From positions 5,662,058-5,726,057 of the forward strand of contig JAJLRJ010000007.1 of the NCBI GenBank assembly GCA_024195265.1: 64,000 nt of DNA, read 5' to 3'. This stretch comes from Dendrophyllia cribrosa. Lineage: Eukaryota; Cnidaria; Anthozoa; Scleractinia; Dendrophylliidae. Shown here in pieces: positions 52,787 through 64,000 of the stretch (its first letter is position 1; every line of letters starts with the position of its first letter). A program made the position numbers and the translations under genes. Below the pieces are notes generated by a model. That model was not told where the DNA came from, did not search any database, and saw only the letters and a program-made list of their open reading frames with translations.

Positions 52787-53447
52787 CTTTATTTAAACAC
52801 GGTAAAAATTCGTCAGCTAAAAATCATTATAATACTAACACAAAGCAATAAACTAATATTAAAAAATATCTATATATGAAGAATTTAATAAATAATAAAA
52901 AGCTGCTTTCCACGAATGCCGTGCCTTATAGTTCCTCTTTGAGAAGTCGTTTAAATTGCCCAAGGGACTCAGCTTTCCTTACATTATGAGAAAGGCTGTT
53001 CCAGAGCATGGCGCCACTATAACTGAAACTATTTTTATAATAGTTTGTGCGCGGCAATGGAACATTAAGTTTATCCTCAGAGTCCCTTAGGTTGTAACTA
53101 ATTTCTCGCTTCTCAAATTTAGAACTTAGATAGTTTGGAGCCAACCCGTGTAGAGACCTATAAACCATCGTAGCTCTTTGAATTTGTTGCTGGCAAGCAA
53201 GATTTTTCCATCCTAGGAGTTCTAATAGATTACCAGCATCTACGTCATAGTCTGAATAGGTCAAAACACGGGCTGCTCTGTTTTGTAGCTTTTGTAGTTT
53301 ATTCTGCAGAGTTATCCCACAGTTTCCCCAAACAATGTTGCAGTAGTCGAAGTGTGGCTGTATCAATGCTTGATAAATTAAGTATAAGGTCGCTTGAGGA
53401 ACGAGGTGCCTAATTCGTTTCATGGCCCCAATACCAGAAGCGACTTT
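52751..53447 (-). mobile_element. 5'-truncated L2/CR1-like retrotransposon inserted in the left arm
   Basis: On the - strand the fragment runs from KVASGIGAMKRIRHL through YQALIQPHFDYCNIVWGNCG (about 53374-53315) to a stop near 52926. It is the last part of the ORF2 reverse-transcriptase protein. The 3' UTR ends with AAATAAAGATTA and a (TCTA)n tail (52751-52785). The frame is intact over about 170 codons, so the insertion is fairly young. The abrupt 5' end at 53447 is typical of incomplete reverse transcription. Confidence 0.88.
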
Positions 53448-53519
53448 ACCCGTAGTACCTGTAGTACCCGTAGTACTCGTAGTACCTGTAGTACCTGTAG
53501 TACCTGTAGTACTTGTAGT

Positions 53520-54484
53520 ACAGGTACTACAGGTACTACGAGTACTACAGGTACTACAAGTACTACAGGTACTACGAGTACTACAGGTACTACGAGTACT
53601 TCAGGTACTACAGGTACTACAAGTACTACAGGTACTACGAGTACTACGAGTACTACAGGTACTACGAGTACTACAGGTACTACAAGTACTACAGGTACTA
53701 CGAGTACTACAGGTACTACGAGTACTACAGGTACTACAGCTACTACAGGTACCACGAGTACTACAGTTACTACAAGTACTACAGGTACTACGAGTACTAC
53801 AGGTACCACAGGTACTACAGGTACTACGAGTACTACAGGTACTACGAGTACTACAGGTACTACAGGTACTACAGGTACTACGAGTACTACAGGTACTACA
53901 GCTACTACAGGTACTACGAGTACTACAGGTACTACGAGTACTACAGGTACTACGAGTACTACAGGTACTACAGGTACTAAAGTACTACAGGTACTACGAG
54001 TACTACAGGTACTACAGGTACTACGAGTACTACAGGTACTACAGGTACTACTGGTACTACAGGTACTACGAGTACTACAGGTACTACGAGTACTACAGGT
54101 ACTACGAGTACTACAGGTACTACAAGTACTACAGGTACTACAGGTACTAAAGTACTACAGGTACTACAGGTACTACAGGTACTACAGGTACTACGAGTAC
54201 TACAGGTACTACAGGTACCACAGGTACTACAGGTACTACGAGTACTACAGGTACTACGAGTACTACAGGTACTACGAGTACTACAGGTACTACGAGTACT
54301 ACAGGTACTACGAGTACTACAGGTACTACAGCTACTACGAGTACTACAGGTACTACAAGTACTACAGGTACTACGAGTACTACAGGTACTACGAGTACTA
54401 CAGGTACTACGAGTACTACAGGTACTACAGGTACTACGAGTACTACAGCTACTACGAGTACTACAGCTACTACAGCTACTACAG
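53520..54484 (+). repeat. Right 9-bp-motif satellite arm
   Basis: About 107 copies of AGGTACTAC and variants in the opposite orientation to the left arm. Occasional one-base changes of phase (TACTAAAGTACTAC at about 53977 and 54148) break the reading frames, as expected for non-coding DNA. Confidence 0.95.
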
Positions 54485-54614
54485 GTACTAAACTATATGG
54501 TCATGATAGTGTATAGGAGGCTCTATATTCGTGACGGTTATCATGGACCTATTACCGAAAAATGCCTGTTCTTTTGATACATGTATTTCATCAAATATAT
54601 AAATAATAAACAGA

Positions 54615-54762
54615 ATATTACATGTCTGCTTGTCGATACAAATTTTATCTTCTCTTGTAGATAATATCTCTCACTCGTTCACTTCGCTCACTCATGAGAG
54701 TTATTATCAACACTTAAATAAATAAATGATAAAATTTGTATCCACATGCTGGCATGTAATAT
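54615..54762. mobile_element. ~148-bp hairpin MITE
   Basis: ATATTACATG and TACAAATTTTATC at the left pair with GATAAAATTTGTA and CATGTAATAT at the right. The interior includes TCACTCGTTCACTTCGCTCACTCA-type pyrimidine repeats. No duplication resolved. Confidence 0.6.
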
Positions 54763-54764
54763 AT

Positions 54765-57225
54765 CCTCCAGTCCATGTGATAAAGGAGCTGCTTTGTTTT
54801 GCAATAATTATTAAGATAATGGTGAGTGTGTTTTATTGTGGACCAGATTCTATCGATCATTCAGTTCATTTATTCATTGCTGTTTCACAAAGTTGCTCAA
54901 TGTATGAAAATAATTAATGCTATATAATGATTCAAATAACACCCCTTCTCCCCAACATAAACCCATGCGAATGCATCTGTTGTATGTAAGTGAACTATTT
55001 GATAATTTGGTAGGTTACAAAACCATTAAACAAAAGCGAATAAACAATACGCAGAGATAAAATTGTTGCCCTTCAATAATATAAACAATGAAATATAAAA
55101 TAATCATCAACTCCACTATCTTGTAAACTGGAATGAAATTGAACAAGCCAGCATACATGTACCTCACCACCCACACAGAATAAAGGCTATTATTATCTTC
55201 TCTACCTCGTTTCCAGTTATAAAAGTGTACAGTACCTGCTTTGCCATGGTCCGATGACAGACAGCGGCACTTAAAGGTGCCTTTTGAAAGAAGCTTGAAG
55301 ATTGCCTGTTAAATACATGTACATTGTAGTATGTGGATCTGAAGTAATTCATCCCAATTTGGAGCAATGCCATAAATCAAAAGCATTTTTATGCCGAGCA
55401 GCAGCCTAGTTGGCATCAAGTACCGGTAATAAAATTGGACAGCATTCTGTAGCAAGTTAAAAAATAGTTTTACTGAAGGGAATCTTAAGCAACATGATTA
55501 ATTCCCTTACCCTTAATTTACAGATCCTAAGCAACTTGCACTCTCACAACCAGACAATGTGACGTGTGTGAAGAACACTGCTTCAAATTTTCTCAAGTTG
55601 CAATCCATTTCCATTCTGGCCATCTGCACCTAAAGACACTTTGTTATAATTTTAGTGCAATTGTGGAGTAATATTATTGTTAACAGAACTTGTCCGTTAT
55701 TTTTAGGTTTCCATCAATACATTGTTAAATAAATATGTTTTTGGCTTGTCAGAGTGATAAATGTACTTACATGTAAATATGTGACATATTGCCCCTTGAA
55801 GGCACTACAGTCAAAAAAGCCACTTGTGTTTAGAGCTAGACTGAAGAAAAACCTGTTTCTTACTATTGCAGAGTACAGTGTATGTTTCCACCAACAAAGG
55901 AGGGATTCATGGTGAGACTGATTACAGATGGTTACATGTTGGTCGCAGTGACAGTACAACCAGAAGCCTCTTTTAAGGACCTGTTGGCATTGTTATTGCA
56001 TTGTAATATTAAAGTATGGTACCATAGAATTCCAAAAATAATACCCCTTCTAAATTTACTGGTATGTTAATTTTCAGACTTACCGTGCGACACACTGTAC
56101 CATGCGTACAGTGCAACATGCCTTACCGCACACAGCAAACTTTTATTACATGTACAAGTTTCCAAGATGTCACCCGCTAATTCTTATAATCATTTTCCAA
56201 ACTGTGGATATGTGTGAAGCAATAAAGTGAATTAAATCTTTGTACTTTGTAACTTTTTTTGCACTCCTGTGATAAACACGAAGCAAGAAGATAACATTCT
56301 ATCGTACTCTACTTTGCAAGGAGGTGTGCCTGACAATTGAATTTGCGCTCTCTGATTGGCTAACTTGTGAAAAAGTTTTTTGGGTTTGCACGGTAAGGCA
56401 CTTTGCACTGTAAATGTCAATTTCCTACCTGCTGGAAGTAACAATATTGCCCAAAGTAACTGCAGTCATCCGAACGTTGAAGCCGCTTAGGGCAGTTAAT
56501 TCTAAAAGGGGGAAGGGGCACTGAGTTTGGAATTCTACATATTCTGTTAAACATTAGGAAAACTATATTCTTAAATATTTTCTTATTTTTGTGTCTATCC
56601 TGCGAACCAGGGAGATACTATGTTGTAACCTGATTCCACGTATAGTTCAAGTTTATCATTCGATAAACTGATGTTAATGAGACCTGAGACAGTCATTCAA
56701 AGCCACTCATTGTTTGCGTGTAACATTTCTTTCCTTAGTCCACTTGTTAAGTGCATGGCCGATTGTTATGCTAATCTCACAGGCTACAACAATCTCTGTA
56801 CTTCTCTGTACCCTTGCAAGGCCAAAGTCCAAGCCTTGTTTCTGTATTTTCTTAAGGTCTAGGTCAAGCCTGACATTGATATACCATGTAGTCGCCTTAT
56901 TTACAATGTAGCTATAAGTTTCAAAGCAAAGTCCAATGTAAGCCAATCTCAGTAAGATGTTATCAAACAAAGGTCCCAGTCAGTTCTGTCTTATGTTGCC
57001 CTCGTTCTCTCACCTACATGTATAATGTAATAGCGCGCGTCCCACCCTTTTCATTCTTCCATCGCTTTGCTCCGAACATCAATATCAATATTACCCCCCA
57101 CCCTCCCATGACTGTTACCTTTGTCACTAAGTTTATCAACCGTAATGTTTTTCATAGTAGAATTGTTTATTAATAAATATGGCGGCAGGGAAGTGCAACC
57201 CCTTGGCTGCACTTTACCCAACAGT
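54765..57225. other. Intergenic, no gene recognised
   Basis: Frames of up to 87 codons on both strands have no motif. TTACCGTGCGACACACTGTACC (about 56082) and CACGGTAAGGCACTTTGCACTG (about 56389) are loosely inverted. A segment at 55540-55640 echoes the interior of the TTAA-flanked MITEs (TGCAATCCATTTCCATTCT). Confidence 0.45.
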
Positions 57226-57227
57226 AA

Positions 57228-57470
57228 GGCTTAGCCCTTGGAGACAGGTCCGGAGAAATATCCATTCCAGGGTGGGTACCCACGGTCCCACCTGATCTGT
57301 ACTCCCCCCAGGAGGGCACCCCTCTCCTGGTTCCCTAGTTCCCTGTGACTAGGGATATGGGCCTCACCCGACTGGAGACAGATCCGGACCCCGTCCAGGG
57401 TGGCTACCCCCGGTACCACCTGATCTGCTCTCCCCACAGGAGGACACTCCTCTCCCACCCTGATTTTACC
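57228..57470 (+). repeat. Two-copy ~130-bp GC-rich tandem repeat
   Basis: GGAGACAGRTCCGGA...GTGGSTACCC...CCACCTGATCTG and CAGGAGGRCACYCCTCTCC occur at 57238-57332 and again at 57371-57455. The composition is far richer in GC than the surroundings. A short Pro-rich frame follows from it but is not convincing. Confidence 0.75.
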
Positions 57471-57479
57471 CATCACCTA

Positions 57480-58336
57480 TGTGTTGTTGTCCTAGTTAAT
57501 ATACACAACAACCAGCCTGCCTTGAAAGAGGATCATTAACACTTCATATAAGATGAGTTTTGAGATTTCTCGTAAGGTTTCTCTGCTAGGTTTACACTAT
57601 GCATCCTTTTATATGAAGTACAACGTGAATGTTAAGCATGAACTGTAGATTTAGTACTGTAAGTGCTATGCTATATCTTGACTATGCTCGAACACACTTC
57701 ATGATATTAAGGAACAATTATTTGTATACTTGATGTCATGAATGAATATTTAATTTGTCACACAATTCTCTTAGTAAAAGCTGTAAAAAAGGTCCAAAGA
57801 ATGCCTCATGCTTGAGAATCACCAAGAATAAACCAAATAAACATACATGACCTTTAAGTAGATACATGTACATGTATGCGTCACGGACCTATTGTTAGGG
57901 TTTTGTTCAGATTTTTTTTATTTTGTTAATCATTTTAACAAATTGCAGTCCAAATACTATGCTTAATGAGGTTTTATTTTATAGCAGCATTTACATTACT
58001 ATAATATATTACAATATGCTGATATGTTATTGAAAAACACAGTTATTATAGTAATTTATATGTTAAAATAAAATAGGGTATTGACAAGTTGGCAATAGAC
58101 TGATGAACACAAAAAGAGTGATGTTGTCTATTGGTTTTATACATGTTCTTCTTCTTTAAACTTTATTTACTGTAAAAAGGCGTTTAACCCTTTCAATCCC
58201 AGAGTCAATTATGGAGACGTAGTGCAGTTTTAACTTTTGAGTCTCTTGACAAAATCCTATGGTGTGACCATTCAAATGAAAACTCTGTGCAGGTAATCAG
58301 TTAAAAGGAAACTCTGTTTGAGGGGCGTGCCTCAGA
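57480..58336. other. Intergenic; dispersed 105-bp repeat copy at the end
   Basis: Mostly AT-rich with no gene. A single diverged copy of the 105-bp repeat (CCAGAGTCAATTATGGAGACGTAG... to TGTGACCATTCAAATG) lies at about 58195-58290. Confidence 0.5.
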
Positions 58337-58511
58337 ATAGGCCATTTTCACGATGACGTTATTTTACAACTTCCAAAATTCGTTTCAATTTTCCTTATTA
58401 AAATTTGTAATCCCATTGAGGTTTAAATAACAATAGCCATTGTTTGGAAAACAAGACACTGAATGATTCTATTAGTTGTAGTAAAATGACGTCATCTCAA
58501 AATGGCCTGTT
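58337..58511. mobile_element. ~175-bp MITE
   Basis: AGGCCATTTTCACGATGACGT at the left is inverted as ACGTCATCTCAAAATGGCCT at the right, and ATTTTAC / GTAAAAT extend it. The duplication is not clear. Confidence 0.6.
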
Positions 58512-59144
58512 GCAGCAAACCCTGGGTTACAAGTCAACAGTCTTCACCGAAATATTTCACATTAAGTCTTCTTTTTCTAAGTCACATGTACGTATCAATG
58601 GACATGGAAAGTGATGAAAACATTTCATTTCACGCTTTGAATAGCTTCTCTACAGCAGGTTACCTCTCTTACTGGTACACAATCTCCCTAAATAAAAACA
58701 TATCAAGCTGTTTGTTGTAAGGTCTTTATCACTCTGTTCCAGGTCAAGATTGTCTAGGTGCCCATAAAAAGAAAAATAGTATCTAATGCCTAACCCGTGA
58801 TCAGTCAGGTCAAATGTTTAGGCCTGCTTATGTTGGTGGTGAATTGTTAACAAAACGAAATGAAAATACAGCTTCATAAAATTACATGTTCCCGGATGTA
58901 ACCAATTATATAACGGTGCTGCTTCCAGGGTAATTTGAATCAGAGCCACAGGCAACCCAAATACATAAACGTTAACCCTGATTTCTGTGCAATAACACAA
59001 CTAGGAATTTTCCTGCACCTTTTCCCGCGTTCTGCCAGAAGGAATGGCAAGGTTCACTGTACCTCCACATACAAATGACTAAATTACAAATGGAAAGATG
59101 GGTTGGGGTCTGACACTAAAATATGAATAAATTAACACCCGGAA
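58512..59144. other. Intergenic up to the satellite edge
   Basis: No gene. The junction reads GAATAAATTAACACCCGGAA and then the first satellite unit. Confidence 0.45.
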
Positions 59145-62100
59145 GGGTGGAGGAAAGTCCCTTTCCCCACCCCTCCGCCATCCCTATCGGTAGTGGGAGA
59201 GGGGTGGAGGAAAGTCCCTTTCCCCACCCCTCCGCCATCCCTATCGGTAGTGGGAGAGGGGTGGAGGAAAGTCCCTTTCCCCACCCCTCCGCCATCCCTA
59301 TCGGTAGTGGGAGAGGGGTGGAGGAAAGTCCCTTTCCCCACCCCTCCGCCATCCCTATCGGTAGTGGGAGAGGGGTGGAGGAAAGTCCCTTTCCCCACCC
59401 CTCCGCCATCCCTATCGGTAGTGGGAGAGGGGTGGAGGAAAGTCCCTTTCCCCACCCCTCCGCCATCCCTATCGGTAGTGGGAGAGGGGTGGAGGAAAGT
59501 CCCTTTCCCCACCCCTCCGCCATCCCTATCGGTAGTGGGAGAGGGGTGGAGGAAAGTCCCTTTCCCCACCCCTCCGCCATCCCTATCGGTAGTGGGAGAG
59601 GGGTGGAGGAAAGTCCCTTTCCCCACCCCTCCGCCATCCCTATCGGTAGTGGGAGAGGGGTGGAGGAAAGTCCCTTTCCCCACCCCTCCGCCATCCCTAT
59701 CGGTAGTGGGAGAGGGGTGGAGGAAAGTCCCTTTCCCCACCCCTCCGCCATCCCTATCGGTAGTGGGAGAGGGGTGGAGGAAAGTCCCTTTCCCCACCCC
59801 TCCGCCATCCCTATCGGTAGTGGGAGAGGGGTGGAGGAAAGTCCCTTTCCCCACCCCTCCGCCATCCCTATCGGTAGTGGGAGAGGGGTGGAGGAAAGTC
59901 CCTTTCCCCACCCCTCCGCCATCCCTATCGGTAGTGGGAGAGGGGTGGAGGAAAGTCCCTTTCCCCACCCCTCCGCCATCCCTATCGGTAGTGGGAGAGG
60001 GGTGGAGGAAAGTCCCTTTCCCCACCCCTCCGCCATCCCTATCGGTAGTGGGAGAGGGGTGGAGGAAAGTCCCTTTCCCCACCCCTCCGCCATCCCTATC
60101 GGTAGTGGGAGAGGGGTGGAGGAAAGTCCCTTTCCCCACCCCTCCGCCATCCCTATCGGTAGTGGGAGAGGGGTGGAGGAAAGTCCCTTTCCCCACCCCT
60201 CCGCCATCCCTATCGGTAGTGGGAGAGGGGTGGAGGAAAGTCCCTTTCCCCACCCCTCCGCCATCCCTATCGGTAGTGGGAGAGGGGTGGAGGAAAGTCC
60301 CTTTCCCCACCCCTCCGCCATCCCTATCGGTAGTGGGAGAGGGGTGGAGGAAAGTCCCTTTCCCCACCCCTCCGCCATCCCTATCGGTAGTGGGAGAGGG
60401 GTGGAGGAAAGTCCCTTTCCCCACCCCTCCGCCATCCCTATCGGTAGTGGGAGAGGGGTGGAGGAAAGTCCCTTTCCCCACCCCTCCGCCATCCCTATCG
60501 GTAGTGGGAGAGGGGTGGAGGAAAGTCCCTTTCCCCACCCCTCCGCCATCCCTATCGGTAGTGGGAGAGGGGTGGAGGAAAGTCCCTTTCCCCACCCCTC
60601 CGCCATCCCTATCGGTAGTGGGAGAGGGGTGGAGGAAAGTCCCTTTCCCCACCCCTCCGCCATCCCTATCGGTAGTGGGAGAGGGGTGGAGGAAAGTCCC
60701 TTTCCCCACCCCTCCGCCATCCCTATCGGTAGTGGGAGAGGGGTGGAGGAAAGTCCCTTTCCCCACCCCTCCGCCATCCCTATCGGTAGTGGGAGAGGGG
60801 TGGAGGAAAGTCCCTTTCCCCACCCCTCCGCCATCCCTATCGGTAGTGGGAGAGGGGTGGAGGAAAGTCCCTTTCCCCACCCCTCCGCCATCCCTATCGG
60901 TAGTGGGAGAGGGGTGGAGGAAAGTCCCTTTCCCCACCCCTCCGCCATCCCTATCGGTAGTGGGAGAGGGGTGGAGGAAAGTCCCTTTCCCCACCCCTCC
61001 GCCATCCCTATCGGTAGTGGGAGAGGGGTGGAGGAAAGTCCCTTTCCCCACCCCTCCGCCATCCCTATCGGTAGTGGGAGAGGGGTGGAGGAAAGTCCCT
61101 TTCCCCACCCCTCCGCCATCCCTATCGGTAGTGGGAGAGGGGTGGAGGAAAGTCCCTTTCCCCACCCCTCCGCCATCCCTATCGGTAGTGGGAGAGGGGT
61201 GGAGGAAAGTCCCTTTCCCCACCCCTCCGCCATCCCTATCGGTAGTGGGAGAGGGGTGGAGGAAAGTCCCTTTCCCCACCCCTCCGCCATCCCTATCGGT
61301 AGTGGGAGAGGGGTGGAGGAAAGTCCCTTTCCCCACCCCTCCGCCATCCCTATCGGTAGTGGGAGAGGGGTGGAGGAAAGTCCCTTTCCCCACCCCTCCG
61401 CCATCCCTATCGGTAGTGGGAGAGGGGTGGAGGAAAGTCCCTTTCCCCACCCCTCCGCCATCCCTATCGGTAGTGGGAGAGGGGTGGAGGAAAGTCCCTT
61501 TCCCCACCCCTCCGCCATCCCTATCGGTAGTGGGAGAGGGGTGGAGGAAAGTCCCTTTCCCCACCCCTCCGCCATCCCTATCGGTAGTGGGAGAGGGGTG
61601 GAGGAAAGTCCCTTTCCCCACCCCTCCGCCATCCCTATCGGTAGTGGGAGAGGGGTGGAGGAAAGTCCCTTTCCCCACCCCTCCGCCATCCCTATCGGTA
61701 GTGGGAGAGGGGTGGAGGAAAGTCCCTTTCCCCACCCCTCCGCCATCCCTATCGGTAGTGGGAGAGGGGTGGAGGAAAGTCCCTTTCCCCACCCCTCCGC
61801 CATCCCTATCGGTAGTGGGAGAGGGGTGGAGGAAAGTCCCTTTCCCCACCCCTCCGCCATCCCTATCGGTAGTGGGAGAGGGGTGGAGGAAAGTCCCTTT
61901 CCCCACCCCTCCGCCATCCCTATCGGTAGTGGGAGAGGGGTGGAGGAAAGTCCCTTTCCCCACCCCTCCGCCATCCCTATCGGTAGTGGGAGAGGGGTGG
62001 AGGAAAGTCCCTTTCCCCACCCCTCCGCCATCCCTATCGGTAGTGGGAGAGGGGTGGAGGAAAGTCCCTTTCCCCACCCCTCCGCCATCCCTATCGGTAG

Positions 62101-64000
62101 TGGGAGAGGGGTGGAGGAAAGTCCCTTTCCCCACCCCTCCGCCATCCCTATCGGTAGTGGGAGAGGGGTGGAGGAAAGTCCCTTTCCCCACCCCTCCGCC
62201 ATCCCTATCGGTAGTGGGAGAGGGGTGGAGGAAAGTCCCTTTCCCCACCCCTCCGCCATCCCTATCGGTAGTGGGAGAGGGGTGGAGGAAAGTCCCTTTC
62301 CCCACCCCTCCGCCATCCCTATCGGTAGTGGGAGAGGGGTGGAGGAAAGTCCCTTTCCCCACCCCTCCGCCATCCCTATCGGTAGTGGGAGAGGGGTGGA
62401 GGAAAGTCCCTTTCCCCACCCCTCCGCCATCCCTATCGGTAGTGGGAGAGGGGTGGAGGAAAGTCCCTTTCCCCACCCCTCCGCCATCCCTATCGGTAGT
62501 GGGAGAGGGGTGGAGGAAAGTCCCTTTCCCCACCCCTCCGCCATCCCTATCGGTAGTGGGAGAGGGGTGGAGGAAAGTCCCTTTCCCCACCCCTCCGCCA
62601 TCCCTATCGGTAGTGGGAGAGGGGTGGAGGAAAGTCCCTTTCCCCACCCCTCCGCCATCCCTATCGGTAGTGGGAGAGGGGTGGAGGAAAGTCCCTTTCC
62701 CCACCCCTCCGCCATCCCTATCGGTAGTGGGAGAGGGGTGGAGGAAAGTCCCTTTCCCCACCCCTCCGCCATCCCTATCGGTAGTGGGAGAGGGGTGGAG
62801 GAAAGTCCCTTTCCCCACCCCTCCGCCATCCCTATCGGTAGTGGGAGAGGGGTGGAGGAAAGTCCCTTTCCCCACCCCTCCGCCATCCCTATCGGTAGTG
62901 GGAGAGGGGTGGAGGAAAGTCCCTTTCCCCACCCCTCCGCCATCCCTATCGGTAGTGGGAGAGGGGTGGAGGAAAGTCCCTTTCCCCACCCCTCCGCCAT
63001 CCCTATCGGTAGTGGGAGAGGGGTGGAGGAAAGTCCCTTTCCCCACCCCTCCGCCATCCCTATCGGTAGTGGGAGAGGGGTGGAGGAAAGTCCCTTTCCC
63101 CACCCCTCCGCCATCCCTATCGGTAGTGGGAGAGGGGTGGAGGAAAGTCCCTTTCCCCACCCCTCCGCCATCCCTATCGGTAGTGGGAGAGGGGTGGAGG
63201 AAAGTCCCTTTCCCCACCCCTCCGCCATCCCTATCGGTAGTGGGAGAGGGGTGGAGGAAAGTCCCTTTCCCCACCCCTCCGCCATCCCTATCGGTAGTGG
63301 GAGAGGGGTGGAGGAAAGTCCCTTTCCCCACCCCTCCGCCATCCCTATCGGTAGTGGGAGAGGGGTGGAGGAAAGTCCCTTTCCCCACCCCTCCGCCATC
63401 CCTATCGGTAGTGGGAGAGGGGTGGAGGAAAGTCCCTTTCCCCACCCCTCCGCCATCCCTATCGGTAGTGGGAGAGGGGTGGAGGAAAGTCCCTTTCCCC
63501 ACCCCTCCGCCATCCCTATCGGTAGTGGGAGAGGGGTGGAGGAAAGTCCCTTTCCCCACCCCTCCGCCATCCCTATCGGTAGTGGGAGAGGGGTGGAGGA
63601 AAGTCCCTTTCCCCACCCCTCCGCCATCCCTATCGGTAGTGGGAGAGGGGTGGAGGAAAGTCCCTTTCCCCACCCCTCCGCCATCCCTATCGGTAGTGGG
63701 AGAGGGGTGGAGGAAAGTCCCTTTCCCCACCCCTCCGCCATCCCTATCGGTAGTGGGAGAGGGGTGGAGGAAAGTCCCTTTCCCCACCCCTCCGCCATCC
63801 CTATCGGTAGTGGGAGAGGGGTGGAGGAAAGTCCCTTTCCCCACCCCTCCGCCATCCCTATCGGTAGTGGGAGAGGGGTGGAGGAAAGTCCCTTTCCCCA
63901 CCCCTCCGCCATCCCTATCGGTAGTGGGAGAGGGGTGGAGGAAAGTCCCTTTCCCCACCCCTCCGCCATCCCTATCGGTAGTGGGAGAGGGGTGGAGGAA
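59145..64000 (+). repeat. 57-bp satellite array (about 85 copies, continues past the window)
   Basis: The unit GGGTGGAGGAAAGTCCCTTT...TAGTGGGAGAG repeats every 57 bp with no change that I can see. Each unit contains a hairpin (GGGGTGG, bulged A, GGAAAG, loop TCC, CTTTCC, CCACCCC), and its complement carries four G runs able to form a quadruplex. As 57 is divisible by 3, any frame lacking a stop in one unit is open throughout: two - strand and two + strand frames are. The - strand frames of over 1600 codons (19-residue repeats) are therefore expected from periodicity and not evidence of a protein. Confidence 0.98.

Larger units (their letters stand above)
51992..54556. mobile_element. 2565-bp foldback element with satellite arms
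   Basis: Outer termini (GGTAATAGGTCCATGATAACC and its complement) are perfect and extend about 75 bp through TATACACTATCATGACC. A perfect 8-bp duplication GAAAAATG (51984-51991, 54557-54564) shows a clean insertion. Between the ends, both arms consist of a 9-bp motif, GTAGTACCT with variants GTAGTACTC, GTAGTACTT and GTAGTAGCT, in opposite orientation, meeting near 53519. The left arm is interrupted by a retrotransposon fragment. No transposase is present. Terminal GG and an 8-bp duplication would suit Merlin or another 8-bp superfamily, but this is not decided. Long repetitive frames on both strands (for example [10 protein letters not shown]...) result from the 9-bp period. Confidence 0.9.

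Noticed and set aside
52062..54484. CRISPR-like array
   Set aside because: There are no unique spacers; the motif is a simple 9-bp satellite in a eukaryotic context.
52032..54491. Long Thr/Gly/Ser and Val/Leu repeat proteins on both strands
   Set aside because: They are translations of the 9-bp satellite arms. Overlapping frames on both strands are equally open, and phase slips break them.
59116..63969. Reading frames of more than 1600 codons on the - strand with 19-residue repeats
   Set aside because: A 57-bp period keeps any stop-free frame open indefinitely. Four of six frames are open, no splice or promoter context is seen, and the frame starts and ends with the array.

Overview
The window looks like nuclear DNA from a cnidarian, most likely an anthozoan such as a stony coral. 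The main reasons are a spliced Roc-COR GTPase gene ending in a Death domain, many short DNA-transposon derivatives with clear target-site duplications, CR1/L2-type non-LTR fragments, tRNA-derived SINE pieces and TTAGGG-type telomere-like motifs. Everything was read by eye; no database search was possible, so the taxonomic call is inference.

Genes are sparse. The best-supported one lies on the + strand at 17.2-22.4 kb: five exons encoding a Roc GTPase domain, a COR domain, a Cys-rich segment and a C-terminal Death domain. Two single-base deletions break its frame, one in the Roc domain and one in exon C. A second likely gene lies on the - strand at 34.3-30.2 kb: a signal-peptide exon, a short acidic exon and a distant terminal exon for a six-cysteine peptide. 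Weak orphan exon candidates sit at 27.5-28.3 kb and 41.7 kb.

Layout. 0.7-3.7 kb: nested foldback elements carrying tRNA-like promoters. 5.6-15.8 kb: a higher-order tandem array built from 733-bp and 849-bp units between older ~410-bp edge units. 15.4-16.3 kb: two small TIR elements. 17.2-22.4 kb: the Roc-COR-Death gene. 22.8-24.3 kb: a 1.5-kb TIR element with a possible THAP remnant. 26-29.4 kb: MITEs and a minisatellite. 30.2-36.7 kb: the secreted-peptide locus, whose introns and flanks hold a ~105-bp dispersed repeat and a decayed hAT element. 36.3-41.6 kb: MITEs and a piggyBac-like element with another element nested inside. 42.6-46.7 kb: a local duplication, a retrotransposon fragment and a triplicated repeat. 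47.2-50 kb: a SINE, a palindrome and a foldback with a nested MITE. 52-54.6 kb: a 2.6-kb element whose long inverted arms are themselves a 9-bp-motif satellite, interrupted by an L2-like fragment. 59.1-64 kb: a very uniform 57-bp satellite that runs off the end of the window.

Most of the DNA is therefore repeats, often nested, and many insertions can be ordered in time. No CRISPR array, operon, phage or complete autonomous transposon was seen.
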